Source: Pseudoalteromonas sp. MEBiC 03607 (GTDB taxonomy: Bacteria; Pseudomonadota; Gammaproteobacteria; Enterobacterales; Alteromonadaceae). Taken from it: a DNA stretch of 64,000 bases. The position numbers were made by a program, and so were the translations under genes. The DNA lies in NCBI RefSeq assembly GCF_004792295.1, contig NZ_SRRY01000001.1, positions 227,501 to 291,500 on the forward strand, in the 5' to 3' direction. Numbering within the stretch: the stretch's first letter is position 1; each line of letters starts with the position of its first letter. Below, one piece after another: positions 10,292-19,148 of the stretch. A model generated the notes under the pieces. That model had not been told where the DNA came from and made no database searches. It saw only the letters and a program-made list of their open reading frames with translations.

Positions 10292-12235
10292 TTAATTACC
10301 AAATAGACCTTTTAATTTGTCTTTAATTTTATCTTTGGCTTTTTCTTTCACTTCTTCTTTAGCCGCATCACTTACATCGAGCTTATAGCCAACATCATGG
10401 AATGGGCCTTTGATACGCAGTGGAATTTTAAACCCTGTACTGTCATCGGTCGTGCCTTGCCCTTCGATTGAATCAACAATCCCCGTTACTAAGCGATAGT
10501 CTACATTCGTCATAGGTAAATCAACTTTACCTGAGCCAGTGATACGAATAAGTGGGCTAAGTAGTGACAGGTCTTTATTTTCACCAACACCGTTAGTGAA
10601 TACAAAACTGCCCTGCAATGCTGAGAAGTCTGTTTGCTGTGAGTTATCAAAACCAGTATCTAAACCTTCTGATACTGCGCTTAAGTTACCTTTAATGAGC
10701 TCTTTTGCTTTACGAACCATCTCTGCAATGTTGGCCCCTTTTACTGCACCATCAGCAAACTCAAAGCCTAACTTACCATTTAAAGCATTTATAAAGCTCT
10801 TTTGACTTTGGCCTGTGGTCGTTAGATCCCAGTTTAGAGAGCCTTTACCCATCAACTTATCGAAACCGGCCGCATCAGTCAGTAATGGCTGTGCATCGAT
10901 TTTATCTAAAGCGAAGTTGGTGCTAATTTTATACGGTGTTTGCTTGGCATTGACCGTGATCACACCTTTACCATTACCCTCGTAAGCAACAAACTTATCT
11001 AGGCTGATTTTAGCTAGTGCATCTTTCAGGTTTACCGTTAACTGGTTTTCACCAAGAGTAATATCATTTGCTTTTAAACCACTTGAGCGCACGACTACAT
11101 TTGCATCCAATGCATTTAAGCCACTCATATCAATTGCAGTATCATCCCAAACAATTGGTTGTGCTGGCGCATCTGCTGCAGGCTCTGCTTGTTCTTCTTT
11201 AGCTACGCCCTCTGGTAGGTAAGGGTTTAAATCAAGCATGCCTAAATCAATATCGGCATTCACAGCTAAGCGGTCACCAAGCTTAATATCGCTTTTACCT
11301 TTAATTTGCAGCTCATCTAACGTGGCAAGTAGCTCAGTGAGTTTAAACTGCTGCCCTTTTAGGTGCATTGAACCTTTTATATTAAAGGCATTAAACGCAT
11401 TTTCTTTTGCATTAAGCTCAACACCTTGCCAGCTTGCAATGTTTTTAACTGAATCACCGCTAACAGAAAGAAGCCCTTGCACGTCATTGCCCATTTCTGC
11501 AATTGCACCTTTAAAGTTCAAATCGACTAAGCGTGAATCAAGCTCTGTGCTGACATTAAAGGTTTCGCCTTCAATCGCTTTTACTGGTGTATCTAGCGTG
11601 ACATCTAAGTTAAAGCGCTCACCCATATAGGTAATACCGCCTTTTAACTCGAGAGTCTTACGAAGAGAAGGTAATAAGATGGCTAATTCTAAATCACTTA
11701 TCTGTTGTTTGGCCCCGGTTTTACCATCTAGGTAAGTGAAAGTGCCGCCATAGATTGCTACTTCACCAAGTTCGATATCAAAGTTATCTGGTAAGTTAAC
11801 AGCGCCAGAACTTTTTTGCTGCTCTGTCTGTGGTTGCTCAGCAACGGCATCAAATAACTGCCAGTTTGCTTTACCATTTTTATCGGTTTCTAATAAAATC
11901 GTTGGTTCGTTAATAACAAACTTATCTAGCTTAAACTCACCGCCAAATAGCGACATCCACGGGATACGGATAGCAAGTTGCTGCATGCTTGCCATATCTT
12001 TTTGCGAGCCAGTTTGCATATTGGCAAAGTGTACATCATTCAGTTCGAGCTTTAATGATGGAAATACCGACAGCTTTTTATCGCCATTAATTGTCAGACT
12101 ACGACCTGTGGTTTGTTCTACTTGCTCCGATACTTTATTAAATATCGCGTCTGTAGGTATGAGGAATGGTGCTGCGACTACCAATACAATTAGTAATACG
12201 AAAATGACACCAACGATTTTCAATAAGGTTTTCAT
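10292..12235 (-). CDS. AsmA family protein
   Basis: The protein has 647 residues. It has one N-terminal membrane anchor (IVGVIFVLLIVLVVAAPFLI) followed by a long periplasmic beta-rich domain. The start region (FNKVSEQVEQTTGRSLTINGD) and the C-terminal AsmA_2-like part (GKGSLNWDLTTTGQSQKSFI, about 480-560) match the AsmA group of bridge-like proteins linked to outer-membrane lipid homeostasis. I use the ATG at 12235, which has AGGA five bases upstream; the frame stays open further upstream without a membrane-protein-like start. The C-terminus is lysine-rich (KEKAKDKIKDKLKG). It is monocistronic and ends at a terminator. Confidence 0.88.
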   Translation of the reverse strand: MKTLLKIVGVIFVLLIVLVVAAPFLIPTDAIFNKVSEQVEQTTGRSLTINGDKKLSVFPSLKLELNDVHFANMQTGSQKDMASMQQLAIRIPWMSLFGGEFKLDKFVINEPTILLETDKNGKANWQLFDAVAEQPQTEQQKSSGAVNLPDNFDIELGEVAIYGGTFTYLDGKTGAKQQISDLELAILLPSLRKTLELKGGITYMGERFNLDVTLDTPVKAIEGETFNVSTELDSRLVDLNFKGAIAEMGNDVQGLLSVSGDSVKNIASWQGVELNAKENAFNAFNIKGSMHLKGQQFKLTELLATLDELQIKGKSDIKLGDRLAVNADIDLGMLDLNPYLPEGVAKEEQAEPAADAPAQPIVWDDTAIDMSGLNALDANVVVRSSGLKANDITLGENQLTVNLKDALAKISLDKFVAYEGNGKGVITVNAKQTPYKISTNFALDKIDAQPLLTDAAGFDKLMGKGSLNWDLTTTGQSQKSFINALNGKLGFEFADGAVKGANIAEMVRKAKELIKGNLSAVSEGLDTGFDNSQQTDFSALQGSFVFTNGVGENKDLSLLSPLIRITGSGKVDLPMTNVDYRLVTGIVDSIEGQGTTDDSTGFKIPLRIKGPFHDVGYKLDVSDAAKEEVKEKAKDKIKDKLKGLFGN

Positions 12236-12366
12236 AATCATCCTTAAAAATGGGCAAACAATGTTCATATCATAGCGGGAGTTAGGCGCAAATGCATTGC
12301 CCAACACATAAAAAGCTTTGTAAACAAGCTTAGGTACAAGAATATGAATCAGCGCTGAAACATTTT

Positions 12367-12433
12367 GATACCTATAGGTTATAAAAAGCTCTTGACTAAA
12401 TGATACCCTAGGGTTACATTGATACCTAGAGGT
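12367..12433 (+). promoter_or_regulatory. Promoter with three operator-like palindromes
   Basis: Three related palindromes lie in 67 bp: ACCTATAGGT (12370-12379), ACCCTAGGGT (12405-12414) and ACCTAGAGGT (12424-12433). Each is preceded by GAT and followed by TA. A promoter with -35 TTGACT (12392-12397), a 17-bp spacer and -10 TACATT (12415-12420) is interleaved, so the second site fills the spacer and the third covers the transcription start. This layout suits repression by the XRE regulator encoded two genes downstream (inferred). Confidence 0.75.
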
Positions 12434-12473
12434 TACAAGAATATAAACTAAACACTTCCAGAGGATGGACTTT

Positions 12474-12899
12474 ATGAAACAACTAGATATTAAAACTGAA
12501 GAAAAATTTATGAGTCAGAATATATGGCTTAGTTTAAGCACAGGCATGTTTTTTTTACTTCTAAGTATTAACTCACTATCTAAGCATGATGTAGAGGAGA
12601 GTCTATTTGTTGTAATGAGTGTTTTATTTTATGTGGTTTTAGTGATTATTTACCTCATTAAGGGTGGGTTTCCGTTAAAAATGTATTTTCAATACGCTTA
12701 TAAAGATGAATTTCTAAACACCATAGACACTAGTGCACATAAACATACTAGTTTTGCAATTGTACTTTGTCTTCTTGGTGTTTCTTATATAAACAATGCA
12801 ATACCCAGCGAAGTTTCGCATGCAGCTATGGCATTATTCTACCTAGGTATCATGCTCTGTATATATGGCGCATCACTACTATGGCAAAACCGTGATTAG
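12474..12899 (+). CDS. Small four-helix membrane protein (unknown function)
   Basis: The protein has about 141 residues and four hydrophobic segments (around 15-37, 44-66, 92-112 and 116-136), so it is probably an integral inner-membrane protein. GAGG (12461-12464) is nine bases before the ATG at 12474; an ATG at 12465 overlaps that ribosome binding site and is unlikely. It is co-transcribed with the XRE regulator: its TAG stop forms part of the regulator's ribosome binding site. I recognise the general membrane protein plus small XRE pairing but no named family. Confidence 0.75.
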   Translation: MKQLDIKTEEKFMSQNIWLSLSTGMFFLLLSINSLSKHDVEESLFVVMSVLFYVVLVIIYLIKGGFPLKMYFQYAYKDEFLNTIDTSAHKHTSFAIVLCLLGVSYINNAIPSEVSHAAMALFYLGIMLCIYGASLLWQNRD

Positions 12900-12907
12900 G
12901 AAATAAT

Positions 12908-13108
12908 GTGCAAAATAATATCGCTAAATTCCGTAAAGATAAGGGGTTATCGCAGCAAGAACTTGCTGATGCCATTGCAGTATCACGTAAAACTATTAGC
13001 ACAGTTGAAACAGGCCGCTTTATACCCTCGGTGATTATTGCGTTAAAAATTGCTGCTCACTTTGAAGTGGCCGTTGAGCAATTATTTACACTCGATGACA
13101 ACGATTAA
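12908..13108 (+). CDS. XRE-family helix-turn-helix regulator
   Basis: The 66-residue protein is little more than one HTH_3 domain: LSQQELADAIAVSRKTISTV forms the helix-turn-helix, then ETGRFIPSVIIALKIAAHF and a short acidic tail. It is of the YozG/Cro-like short type. The start is GTG with AGGA six bases upstream. It is probably an autorepressor acting at the palindromes at 12367-12433 (inference from context). Confidence 0.88.
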   Translation: MQNNIAKFRKDKGLSQQELADAIAVSRKTISTVETGRFIPSVIIALKIAAHFEVAVEQLFTLDDND

Positions 13109-13122
13109 TCTAAAAATCAGTG

Positions 13123-13155
13123 GCAATCTTGCTTATAAATTATCAGTAAGATTGC
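13123..13155. repeat. Inverted repeat downstream of the XRE gene
   Basis: GCAATCTT (13123-13130) and AAGATTGC (13148-13155) are perfect inverted arms with a 17-base AT-rich loop. An inner CTTA/TAAG pair can extend the stem. No clear T-run follows. It may be a weak terminator for the XRE operon or an operator for the next gene. Confidence 0.4.
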
Positions 13156-13258
13156 ATCATTTCATTACTTCGGTATGATGCACGACCCTGTTGTTTTTGC
13201 ACCCTGTGTACTAAAATTAAACAACCCAACTTGGTCAAAACTGGAGTATCGATTAAGC

Positions 13259-14425
13259 ATGAAGAAACTGCTTATTTCACCGTCAAAAATGGCGCTTGGC
13301 GAGCAAGAAAGTCAAATTTATCAAAACATCCTCAAGCAAGCCTCTGATATCAGCTTAAACCTAATGGCAGTTAAAGTAGAAAATCATCCTGAAGACTTTT
13401 TAGGTTGGTGCTATGAGCTATTAAGTGCAAGCCGCGATCGCATTAATTACGATCTATTAGAAGATAAGCAACTTCCTACGCTAAAAAAACTTCATGACTT
13501 ATTAATTTCTGCAATCAGCTTTTTGCAGTTAAAAACCTTAAGGGTTGCGCCATGGCCGGTTATCGCAGGCTTCATCGAGCAGCATCAAGAGCTAATTGCC
13601 CTTGATGAGCAACTACGCTTAGCTAATTACATTGCTGCAATTAAATCGCAATCACTGAAAGAAATGATCCCAGAAGACCGTTTAGCGTTTTCAGGTAAAC
13701 ACAGTGCCTCGCTTGATCCAAGCAGCTATAACTTCGACGTTGAATGGTTTGCTTCTACTAAGAACGCAAAAGGTTTCCACCAAATGTTGAGTGATTTACC
13801 TGGTGCGTTCGATGAGGCTCTTGTGCACATTCCACTTGAGGGCGAGGTAACTCAAGAACATTATCAACACTTCATGATTGCCTACTTCATGGCATTTAAT
13901 GGCAGCGATGAAAAACCAACGCTTGCTCCTGCTACTCGCTTACTTGCGATGCGCCGACCTGACGTGTTTACACCAATCGTAAATAGTAAACTTGATGCCC
14001 TTTGTGCGGCATTAGGCATTACTAAGCTAAATAACCGCGATTTTGAGCGCTACTGGCAAGATATAGTCGAAGCAATTCATAGTATGCCTTGGTTCAAAAT
14101 GGCCAGCGCAGCAAACGAGCTTGAGCAATCTTTAGTTGAAATCAAAGCCCTATTACCGAGCTTCTTCTATTACGCAGATAAGAGCACCGCAGATAACTCT
14201 AATTATATTAAGTTGTTAAACAAACCTAAGAGTACAACGAGCTCAGCAGGTAAAAAGACGGTACGCCGTGGCAAAGAATCAGCTGAGATACTGGTAGACC
14301 GTGCATTAGCAAGTGACGATATCCCTGAACATATCAAGGCTAAACGTGACTCTATCATCAGCGAAGTTGAAAAAGGTCGTAGCGTTGAAGAGACAATTAG
14401 CTTAATGCGCGCAATTTTTGGCTAA
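13259..14425 (+). CDS. Hypothetical protein, soluble, unrecognised
   Basis: The protein has about 388 residues from the ATG at 13259 (MKKLLISPSKMALGEQESQ). The frame is open back to 13175, but neither start has a convincing ribosome binding site, so the N-terminus is uncertain. There is no signal peptide or membrane segment. It is helix-rich, with a basic linker near residue 335 (SAGKKTVRRGKE) and a C-terminal helical segment (SIISEVEKGRSVEETISLMRAI). I do not recognise a domain. It is followed by a strong terminator and appears monocistronic. Confidence 0.7.
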   Translation: MKKLLISPSKMALGEQESQIYQNILKQASDISLNLMAVKVENHPEDFLGWCYELLSASRDRINYDLLEDKQLPTLKKLHDLLISAISFLQLKTLRVAPWPVIAGFIEQHQELIALDEQLRLANYIAAIKSQSLKEMIPEDRLAFSGKHSASLDPSSYNFDVEWFASTKNAKGFHQMLSDLPGAFDEALVHIPLEGEVTQEHYQHFMIAYFMAFNGSDEKPTLAPATRLLAMRRPDVFTPIVNSKLDALCAALGITKLNNRDFERYWQDIVEAIHSMPWFKMASAANELEQSLVEIKALLPSFFYYADKSTADNSNYIKLLNKPKSTTSSAGKKTVRRGKESAEILVDRALASDDIPEHIKAKRDSIISEVEKGRSVEETISLMRAIFG

Positions 14426-14444
14426 GTCACTCTCAAACAAGAAA

Positions 14445-14485
14445 AACCTGGTTGCTTCGCAATTGTGCAACCAGGTTATTTTTTG
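14445..14485 (+). terminator. Intrinsic terminator
   Basis: AACCTGGTTGC and GCAACCAGGTT form a perfect 11-bp stem, followed by ATTTTTTG. It lies 20 bp after the stop of the preceding plus-strand gene. Confidence 0.9.
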
Positions 14486-14711
14486 CACCACGCAAGTGCG
14501 CATGAATAATTCAAAGAAAACTAATTTTTAAAAAATAGTAAGCTTAATAGGCTGTTTTTAAAGTAGTTAAGCATAAAATATCCCTTCCAAAAGTAACTTG
14601 GCACAACCAGTGCTACATCGTATCCAGACAACACATAATTATGTCCGCAAACAATAATCAGGCTGCAACCTGAACTAGGGCAAAATCAACATAACAACAG
14701 GATACAGAAAC

Positions 14712-15389
14712 ATGCTAAAACTAAAAAAAACGTTCGCAGCAAGCGCAATTGCGCTATTAACGTTAAGCTCTACATATACTTATGCTGAAGTAACAGCTAA
14801 TGCAGCAGCGACTTCTAACTACTTGTGGCGTGGCCAAGAACAAACAGGCGGCGATGCAGCTATCCAAGGCGGCATCGATTACGCTAATGAATCAGGCTTT
14901 TATGCAGGTACTTGGGTATCGAATGCAAGTTGGGCTGAAGACATGACTTACGAGTTAGATCTTTATGCTGGTTTTGGCGGTGACATTAATGAAACCGTTA
15001 GCTATGACGTTGGTTATATATATTATGCGTATCCAGATGCAGCATCATCTGCTGATGCTGATTTTTCAGAAATCTACGGTAGCATCAGCATGGGCAGCTT
15101 CACCTTTGGTGCAGCAATATTAGCAACATCAGCAGCAAGCGGTGACGGTACAGATTTTGGTGATTCACTTTATTTAAATGCTGACTACAGCTTCCCAGTA
15201 GGAAGTACTGGCGCAGAAATGGCTCTTCATGTTGGCCATTACTCTGGTGATTTCATCGGTGATGATGACATCATCGACTACGGTGTTTCAGTATCTAAAG
15301 ATGGCTTTACATTTGGTCTTGCCGACAACGATATTGATGGTTCAGATGTAAAAGTGTACGTCGCTTACGCGGTTGACTTCACTTTATAA
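14712..15389 (+). CDS. TorF-family putative porin (Gcw_chp/TIGR02001 type)
   Basis: The 225-residue protein has a signal peptide cleaved after TYA (about residue 25). The mature start has the family signature TSNYLWRGQEQTGGDAAIQGGIDY, and alternating beta strands end in an aromatic-hydrophobic C-terminus (YVAYAVDFTL) typical of outer-membrane barrels. The specific solute, if any, cannot be read from the sequence. It is monocistronic with its own terminator; about 230 bp upstream is gene-free. Confidence 0.85.
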   Translation: MLKLKKTFAASAIALLTLSSTYTYAEVTANAAATSNYLWRGQEQTGGDAAIQGGIDYANESGFYAGTWVSNASWAEDMTYELDLYAGFGGDINETVSYDVGYIYYAYPDAASSADADFSEIYGSISMGSFTFGAAILATSAASGDGTDFGDSLYLNADYSFPVGSTGAEMALHVGHYSGDFIGDDDIIDYGVSVSKDGFTFGLADNDIDGSDVKVYVAYAVDFTL

Positions 15390-15414
15390 AGAATGTGTTA
15401 CTTGCTGCAACACG

Positions 15415-15436
15415 AAGGGCCGTAAGGCCCTTTTCT
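15415..15436 (+). terminator. Intrinsic terminator
   Basis: AAGGGCC, a GTA loop and GGCCCTT are followed by TTCTC, 25 bp after the putative porin stop. The neighbouring minus-strand gene ends at 15453, so the hairpin may serve both. Confidence 0.75.
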
Positions 15437-15452
15437 CGTTTTGGGCTATATA

Positions 15453-16349
15453 TTAAGGCACACTATGACCGGTTGAGCCTTGCCAAATGCGATACCATTG
15501 TTCACGGTTCATAGTAAGCTGCTTAGCTTCAACAGCTGATTTAACACGCTCAATTTTACCCGTACCAAGTACCACAGACGGTGCACTTGGGTGCATTAAC
15601 AGCCAAGCATAAACAACTTGATCAATGGCTGTGGCGCCAATTTCAGCACCAACCTGCTCCAACACTGCACGTAAACGCACCGCTTTTTCATCATCACTTG
15701 AGAATATACGACCCCCAGCTAATGGTGACCAAAGCATAGGTTTGATATCGAGCAATTGGCATTGGTCTAAGCTGCCATCATCAAGGGCTTTCATTTCGTA
15801 AGGTGAAAACTCAATTTGATTAGTTACAAGCTCAAAGTCTAAACGCGACTGCAACAAGCTAAGTTGCGATGGGGTAAAGTTAGACACACCAAAATCAATC
15901 ACATCACCATTTGCTTTTAGGGTATTAAATGCTTCTGCCATTTCATCGGCGCTCATCAAGTAATCAGGGCGATGGATAAGTAATACATCTAAACGATCAG
16001 TGTTGAAGTTTTTAAGTGACTGCTGTGCTGAGGCAATTATATGCGCGGCACTTGAATCATAATGGTTTGCTTTGCCTTGTAATCCTAGGCTTGCAAACGC
16101 AGGCTTAATACCGCATTTAGTGATTATTTTGATTTGATCACGAATACTTGGTTTTAGTTTAAGTGCTTTGCCAAATTCAGCTTCACAACCGTATTCACCG
16201 TAAATGTCAGCATGATCGGTATGTGAAACCCCCATATCGATTGCATTTTCTAAAAAGCTTAAGCATTGCTGTGACGTTATCTGCCAATCTAACAAACGCC
16301 AAAACCCCAATACCAACTCATCAATACAACGTACATTACAATTCGCCAT
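15453..16349 (-). CDS. Aldo/keto reductase (YdhF-like)
   Basis: The 298-residue protein is a TIM-barrel NADPH-dependent oxidoreductase. The catalytic tetrad is visible: Asp45 and Tyr50 in THTDHADIYG-type context, Lys78 (IITKCG) and a His in LLIHRPD (about 125). The FGVSNF and SPLAGG cofactor-loop segments follow. It resembles the E. coli YdhF group. The substrate is unknown. It is monocistronic and divergent from the export operon starting at 16516. Confidence 0.88.
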   Translation of the reverse strand: MANCNVRCIDELVLGFWRLLDWQITSQQCLSFLENAIDMGVSHTDHADIYGEYGCEAEFGKALKLKPSIRDQIKIITKCGIKPAFASLGLQGKANHYDSSAAHIIASAQQSLKNFNTDRLDVLLIHRPDYLMSADEMAEAFNTLKANGDVIDFGVSNFTPSQLSLLQSRLDFELVTNQIEFSPYEMKALDDGSLDQCQLLDIKPMLWSPLAGGRIFSSDDEKAVRLRAVLEQVGAEIGATAIDQVVYAWLLMHPSAPSVVLGTGKIERVKSAVEAKQLTMNREQWYRIWQGSTGHSVP

Positions 16350-16440
16350 AACGACCTACTTTCCTAATAAACTCGACTCAAATTAACCGCTTAACCTTAT
16401 CACAGATTTACTTATCACATCTGTTAACATACAGTTACAA

Positions 16441-16459
16441 AACAAATTGCTAATTTGTT
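16441..16459. repeat. Inverted repeat before the Yip1-MacAB operon
   Basis: AACAAAT, TGCTA, ATTTGTT is a perfect 7-bp inverted repeat 57 bp before the Yip1 start, in the 166-bp divergent region shared with the aldo/keto reductase. It could be an operator; there is no direct evidence. Confidence 0.35.
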
Positions 16460-16515
16460 ACTAAACAGGATATTTTAGTACCTAAAAACAAATATTATAA
16501 AACAAGGAATAAAAA

Positions 16516-17226
16516 ATGAAATCATCAAATGTTATGACCGCTTTGGTTGATATTTTTATCAGCCCGAGTAAAGCCTTTAATGGTTTAAAAGAAGCAAAAG
16601 GCTGGTCTTTTGTTGCCTTTATTTTACTTGCCGGCATTCTCGCAGCCAGCATGTTTGCTTTTTACAATAAAGCTGACCCGCAATATTTAATCGATCAACA
16701 AGTCGCTGTAGCCAGTGTTGATGCCACTATTGCAGAACAAAAAATGATTCGCCAAAGCATGGAGCAAACCATAGATATGCAAGTTTGGTTTGCAATGTTT
16801 GGTGGCATTATTGGTTTAGCTGTTATCAATGCTCTGATGGCAGGTTACTACCTATTTGTATCAAAGCAAGACCCAGAAGCTAACTACGGCTATGGCGCGT
16901 GGTATGGCTTTGGCATTTGGACCATGATGCCAATGATTATTTCAAGCCTTGGTTTACTCATCTTAGTGTTAACTGCAAGCACTGACCAAATATCACAATC
17001 ATTATTTAATTATGCTTCAATTAACCAACTTTTAATTGGTTTAGAAATTGGCCACCCACTGTACACCTTATTGGAAAGTCTCAATATCTTTTCTATTTGG
17101 GGCATTTTCATCGCAGCTATCGGTTTAAAGTGCTGGACTAATTTCACTTTCAATAAAGCGCTACTGTTTGCAGCTCTACCAAGTATTGTTATTTATGGTA
17201 TTTGGACTGTAATCGCTCTCGTTTAA
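16516..17226 (+). CDS. Yip1-domain membrane protein
   Basis: The 236-residue protein has an N-terminal amphipathic segment with the Yip1 start pattern (IFISPSKAFNGLKEAKGW) and five hydrophobic spans. In Alteromonadales proteins of this type often precede MacAB-like exporters, as here (49 bp before the membrane fusion gene). Its role is unknown; a link to the exporter is inferred from operon structure. A strong AAGGAAT ribosome binding site precedes it. Confidence 0.8.
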   Translation: MKSSNVMTALVDIFISPSKAFNGLKEAKGWSFVAFILLAGILAASMFAFYNKADPQYLIDQQVAVASVDATIAEQKMIRQSMEQTIDMQVWFAMFGGIIGLAVINALMAGYYLFVSKQDPEANYGYGAWYGFGIWTMMPMIISSLGLLILVLTASTDQISQSLFNYASINQLLIGLEIGHPLYTLLESLNIFSIWGIFIAAIGLKCWTNFTFNKALLFAALPSIVIYGIWTVIALV

Positions 17227-17274
17227 TTCTGCTTTGAGCGGCAATATGCCGCTCTTAACCACCAAGGAAGTAAC

Positions 17275-18441
17275 ATGAAAAAAGCCATTATTATTGGCCT
17301 AGCTGTTACGGCATTTGTCGCTTTACTAGTATCAAAGCAAGTCACAGGCAATAAAGATGCACCAGAAATGCATATTGCAGAAGTTGAGCAAGGTAATATT
17401 GCCGATTCAATTTTAGCCTCTGGTAACCTAGTCTTTAACACCCAAGTGCAACTGCGCTCAGAAGTGACCGGCCGTGTTGCGAAAGTGTTTGTAGAAGAAG
17501 GTGAAAGTGTCACTGAGGGCGATATTTTAATGCGCCTAGATACGACCGCGTTTGAATCTGAAGTTGCCCGCAACAAAGCCGTGCTTCGCGCGACCGAAAT
17601 CGACATTAAGCATAGCGAAACCCGATTAAAAAATATCGAGCGTCAATTAAGCCGCCAAAAAGAGCTTTATGAAGTTGGCCTTGCTGGCCAAGAAGTGTAT
17701 GAAAACCTACAAAATGCCCGCGATTTAGCAAAAATAGATATTGAAGCAAAACGTGAAGCTTACAACCAAGCCCAAGCATCATTATTGATTGCTGAAGACC
17801 GTTTAAATAAAAGCGTGTTTCGCGCTCCAATGAGTGGCCTACTTGCTTCGGTAAATATTAAAGAAGGTGAAACCGTTATTGCGGGAACAACCAACATTAT
17901 TGGCTCAGACTTGATGCTAGTAGCCGATCCAAGCGCAATATTAGCCGAACTTCGAGTGGATGAAACCGATATCGCCGGTATCAAACTAGACCAACATGCA
18001 GACATCTATGCCGCCGCTTACCCTAATCAACCTTTCACTGGCAAAGTGATAAACATTGGAACATCGGCAAAAAATCAAGCTGGTTCACAAGGCTTATCAT
18101 TTAAAGTAAAAGTACTGCTTGATGCCACTGACCGCCAACTTTATGCCGGAATGAGCTGCCGCGCAGAGATCGCTACCAGCATTGCCGAAAATGGCTTAAA
18201 GCTGCCTATTGAAGCTATTCAAAAAGAGGATGATAGCTACTTTGTTTGGAAGCTTAACGCAGATAACACAGTAACTAAAACAGCGGTAACGGTAGGTATT
18301 TCGTCAGATATCGAACAAGCACTAACCAGTGGAGTTGCAAAGGGTGACCGTATTGTTATCGGCCCCGCTAGACCACTTAGCTCACTAAAAGAGGGTGATA
18401 CGGTAGCCGTTAAAAACAGCCCTGAAAAAGGTGCTAGCTAA
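17275..18441 (+). CDS. Periplasmic adaptor (HlyD/MacA family)
   Basis: The 388-residue protein has an N-terminal anchor ([16 protein letters not shown]), a split biotinyl-lipoyl domain ([20 protein letters not shown] and [18 protein letters not shown]) flanking an alpha-helical hairpin (about 95-175), then beta-barrel and membrane-proximal domains. It should link the MacB-like ABC transporter to an outer-membrane TolC-type channel, which is not encoded nearby. Its stop overlaps the start of the ATPase gene by one base. Confidence 0.92.
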   Translation: MKKAIIIGLAVTAFVALLVSKQVTGNKDAPEMHIAEVEQGNIADSILASGNLVFNTQVQLRSEVTGRVAKVFVEEGESVTEGDILMRLDTTAFESEVARNKAVLRATEIDIKHSETRLKNIERQLSRQKELYEVGLAGQEVYENLQNARDLAKIDIEAKREAYNQAQASLLIAEDRLNKSVFRAPMSGLLASVNIKEGETVIAGTTNIIGSDLMLVADPSAILAELRVDETDIAGIKLDQHADIYAAAYPNQPFTGKVINIGTSAKNQAGSQGLSFKVKVLLDATDRQLYAGMSCRAEIATSIAENGLKLPIEAIQKEDDSYFVWKLNADNTVTKTAVTVGISSDIEQALTSGVAKGDRIVIGPARPLSSLKEGDTVAVKNSPEKGAS

Positions 18442-19148
18442 TGTCTGCGGTGATCAAACTCTGTAATATCAATAAACAATACAAAATGGGCGAACAAGTT
18501 TTCAAAGCCCTTGATGATATTAATATTGAAATTGCTCAAAATGAGTATGTTGCCATCATTGGTCCTTCGGGCTCTGGTAAATCAACCCTGATGAACTTGC
18601 TTGGCTGTTTAGATACTCCCACCAGTGGTGATTACTATTTAAAAGATAAGTTAGTAAAGCGCATGACCGAAACGGAGCTTGCTCATCAGCGTAATGAAAG
18701 TGTTGGCTTTATTTTTCAAAGTTTTAACTTGTTACCACGAGCATCCGCCCTTGAAAATGTCATGCAGCCTTTGGTGTATCGATTTATTGCTGCCAAAGAG
18801 CGAAAACAACAAGCGCTCGAATCATTACAACGGGTCGGCCTTGGCGATAAGGTCAATCACCTTTCGAGCCAGCTTTCTGGTGGCCAACGTCAACGTGTCG
18901 CTATTGCTCGCGCACTAGTTACTAAACCCCATATTCTACTTGGTGATGAGCCTACCGGTAACCTGGATAGTAAAACCACCACTGAGATCATGGCGCTGTT
19001 TGATGAGCTTCATAACGAAGGGCACACCATTATTTTGGTTACTCACGAACAAGATATTGCTGATCACTGCCAACGGGTTATTCGTTTGGTTGATGGCAAG
19101 GTTGTTAGTGATACCCGCAAAGGCGAAGGAGCAAGGCAACATGTTTAA
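18441..19148 (+). CDS. ABC transporter ATP-binding protein (MacB/LolD type)
   Basis: The 235-residue protein has Walker A (GPSGSGKST, about 40-48), a Q-loop ([18 protein letters not shown]), the signature [15 protein letters not shown] and Walker [14 protein letters not shown], then the H-loop THEQD. It is the stand-alone nucleotide-binding subunit of a MacAB-like exporter, overlapping the permease gene by eight bases (translational coupling). Confidence 0.95.
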   Translation: MSAVIKLCNINKQYKMGEQVFKALDDINIEIAQNEYVAIIGPSGSGKSTLMNLLGCLDTPTSGDYYLKDKLVKRMTETELAHQRNESVGFIFQSFNLLPRASALENVMQPLVYRFIAAKERKQQALESLQRVGLGDKVNHLSSQLSGGQRQRVAIARALVTKPHILLGDEPTGNLDSKTTTEIMALFDELHNEGHTIILVTHEQDIADHCQRVIRLVDGKVVSDTRKGEGARQHV

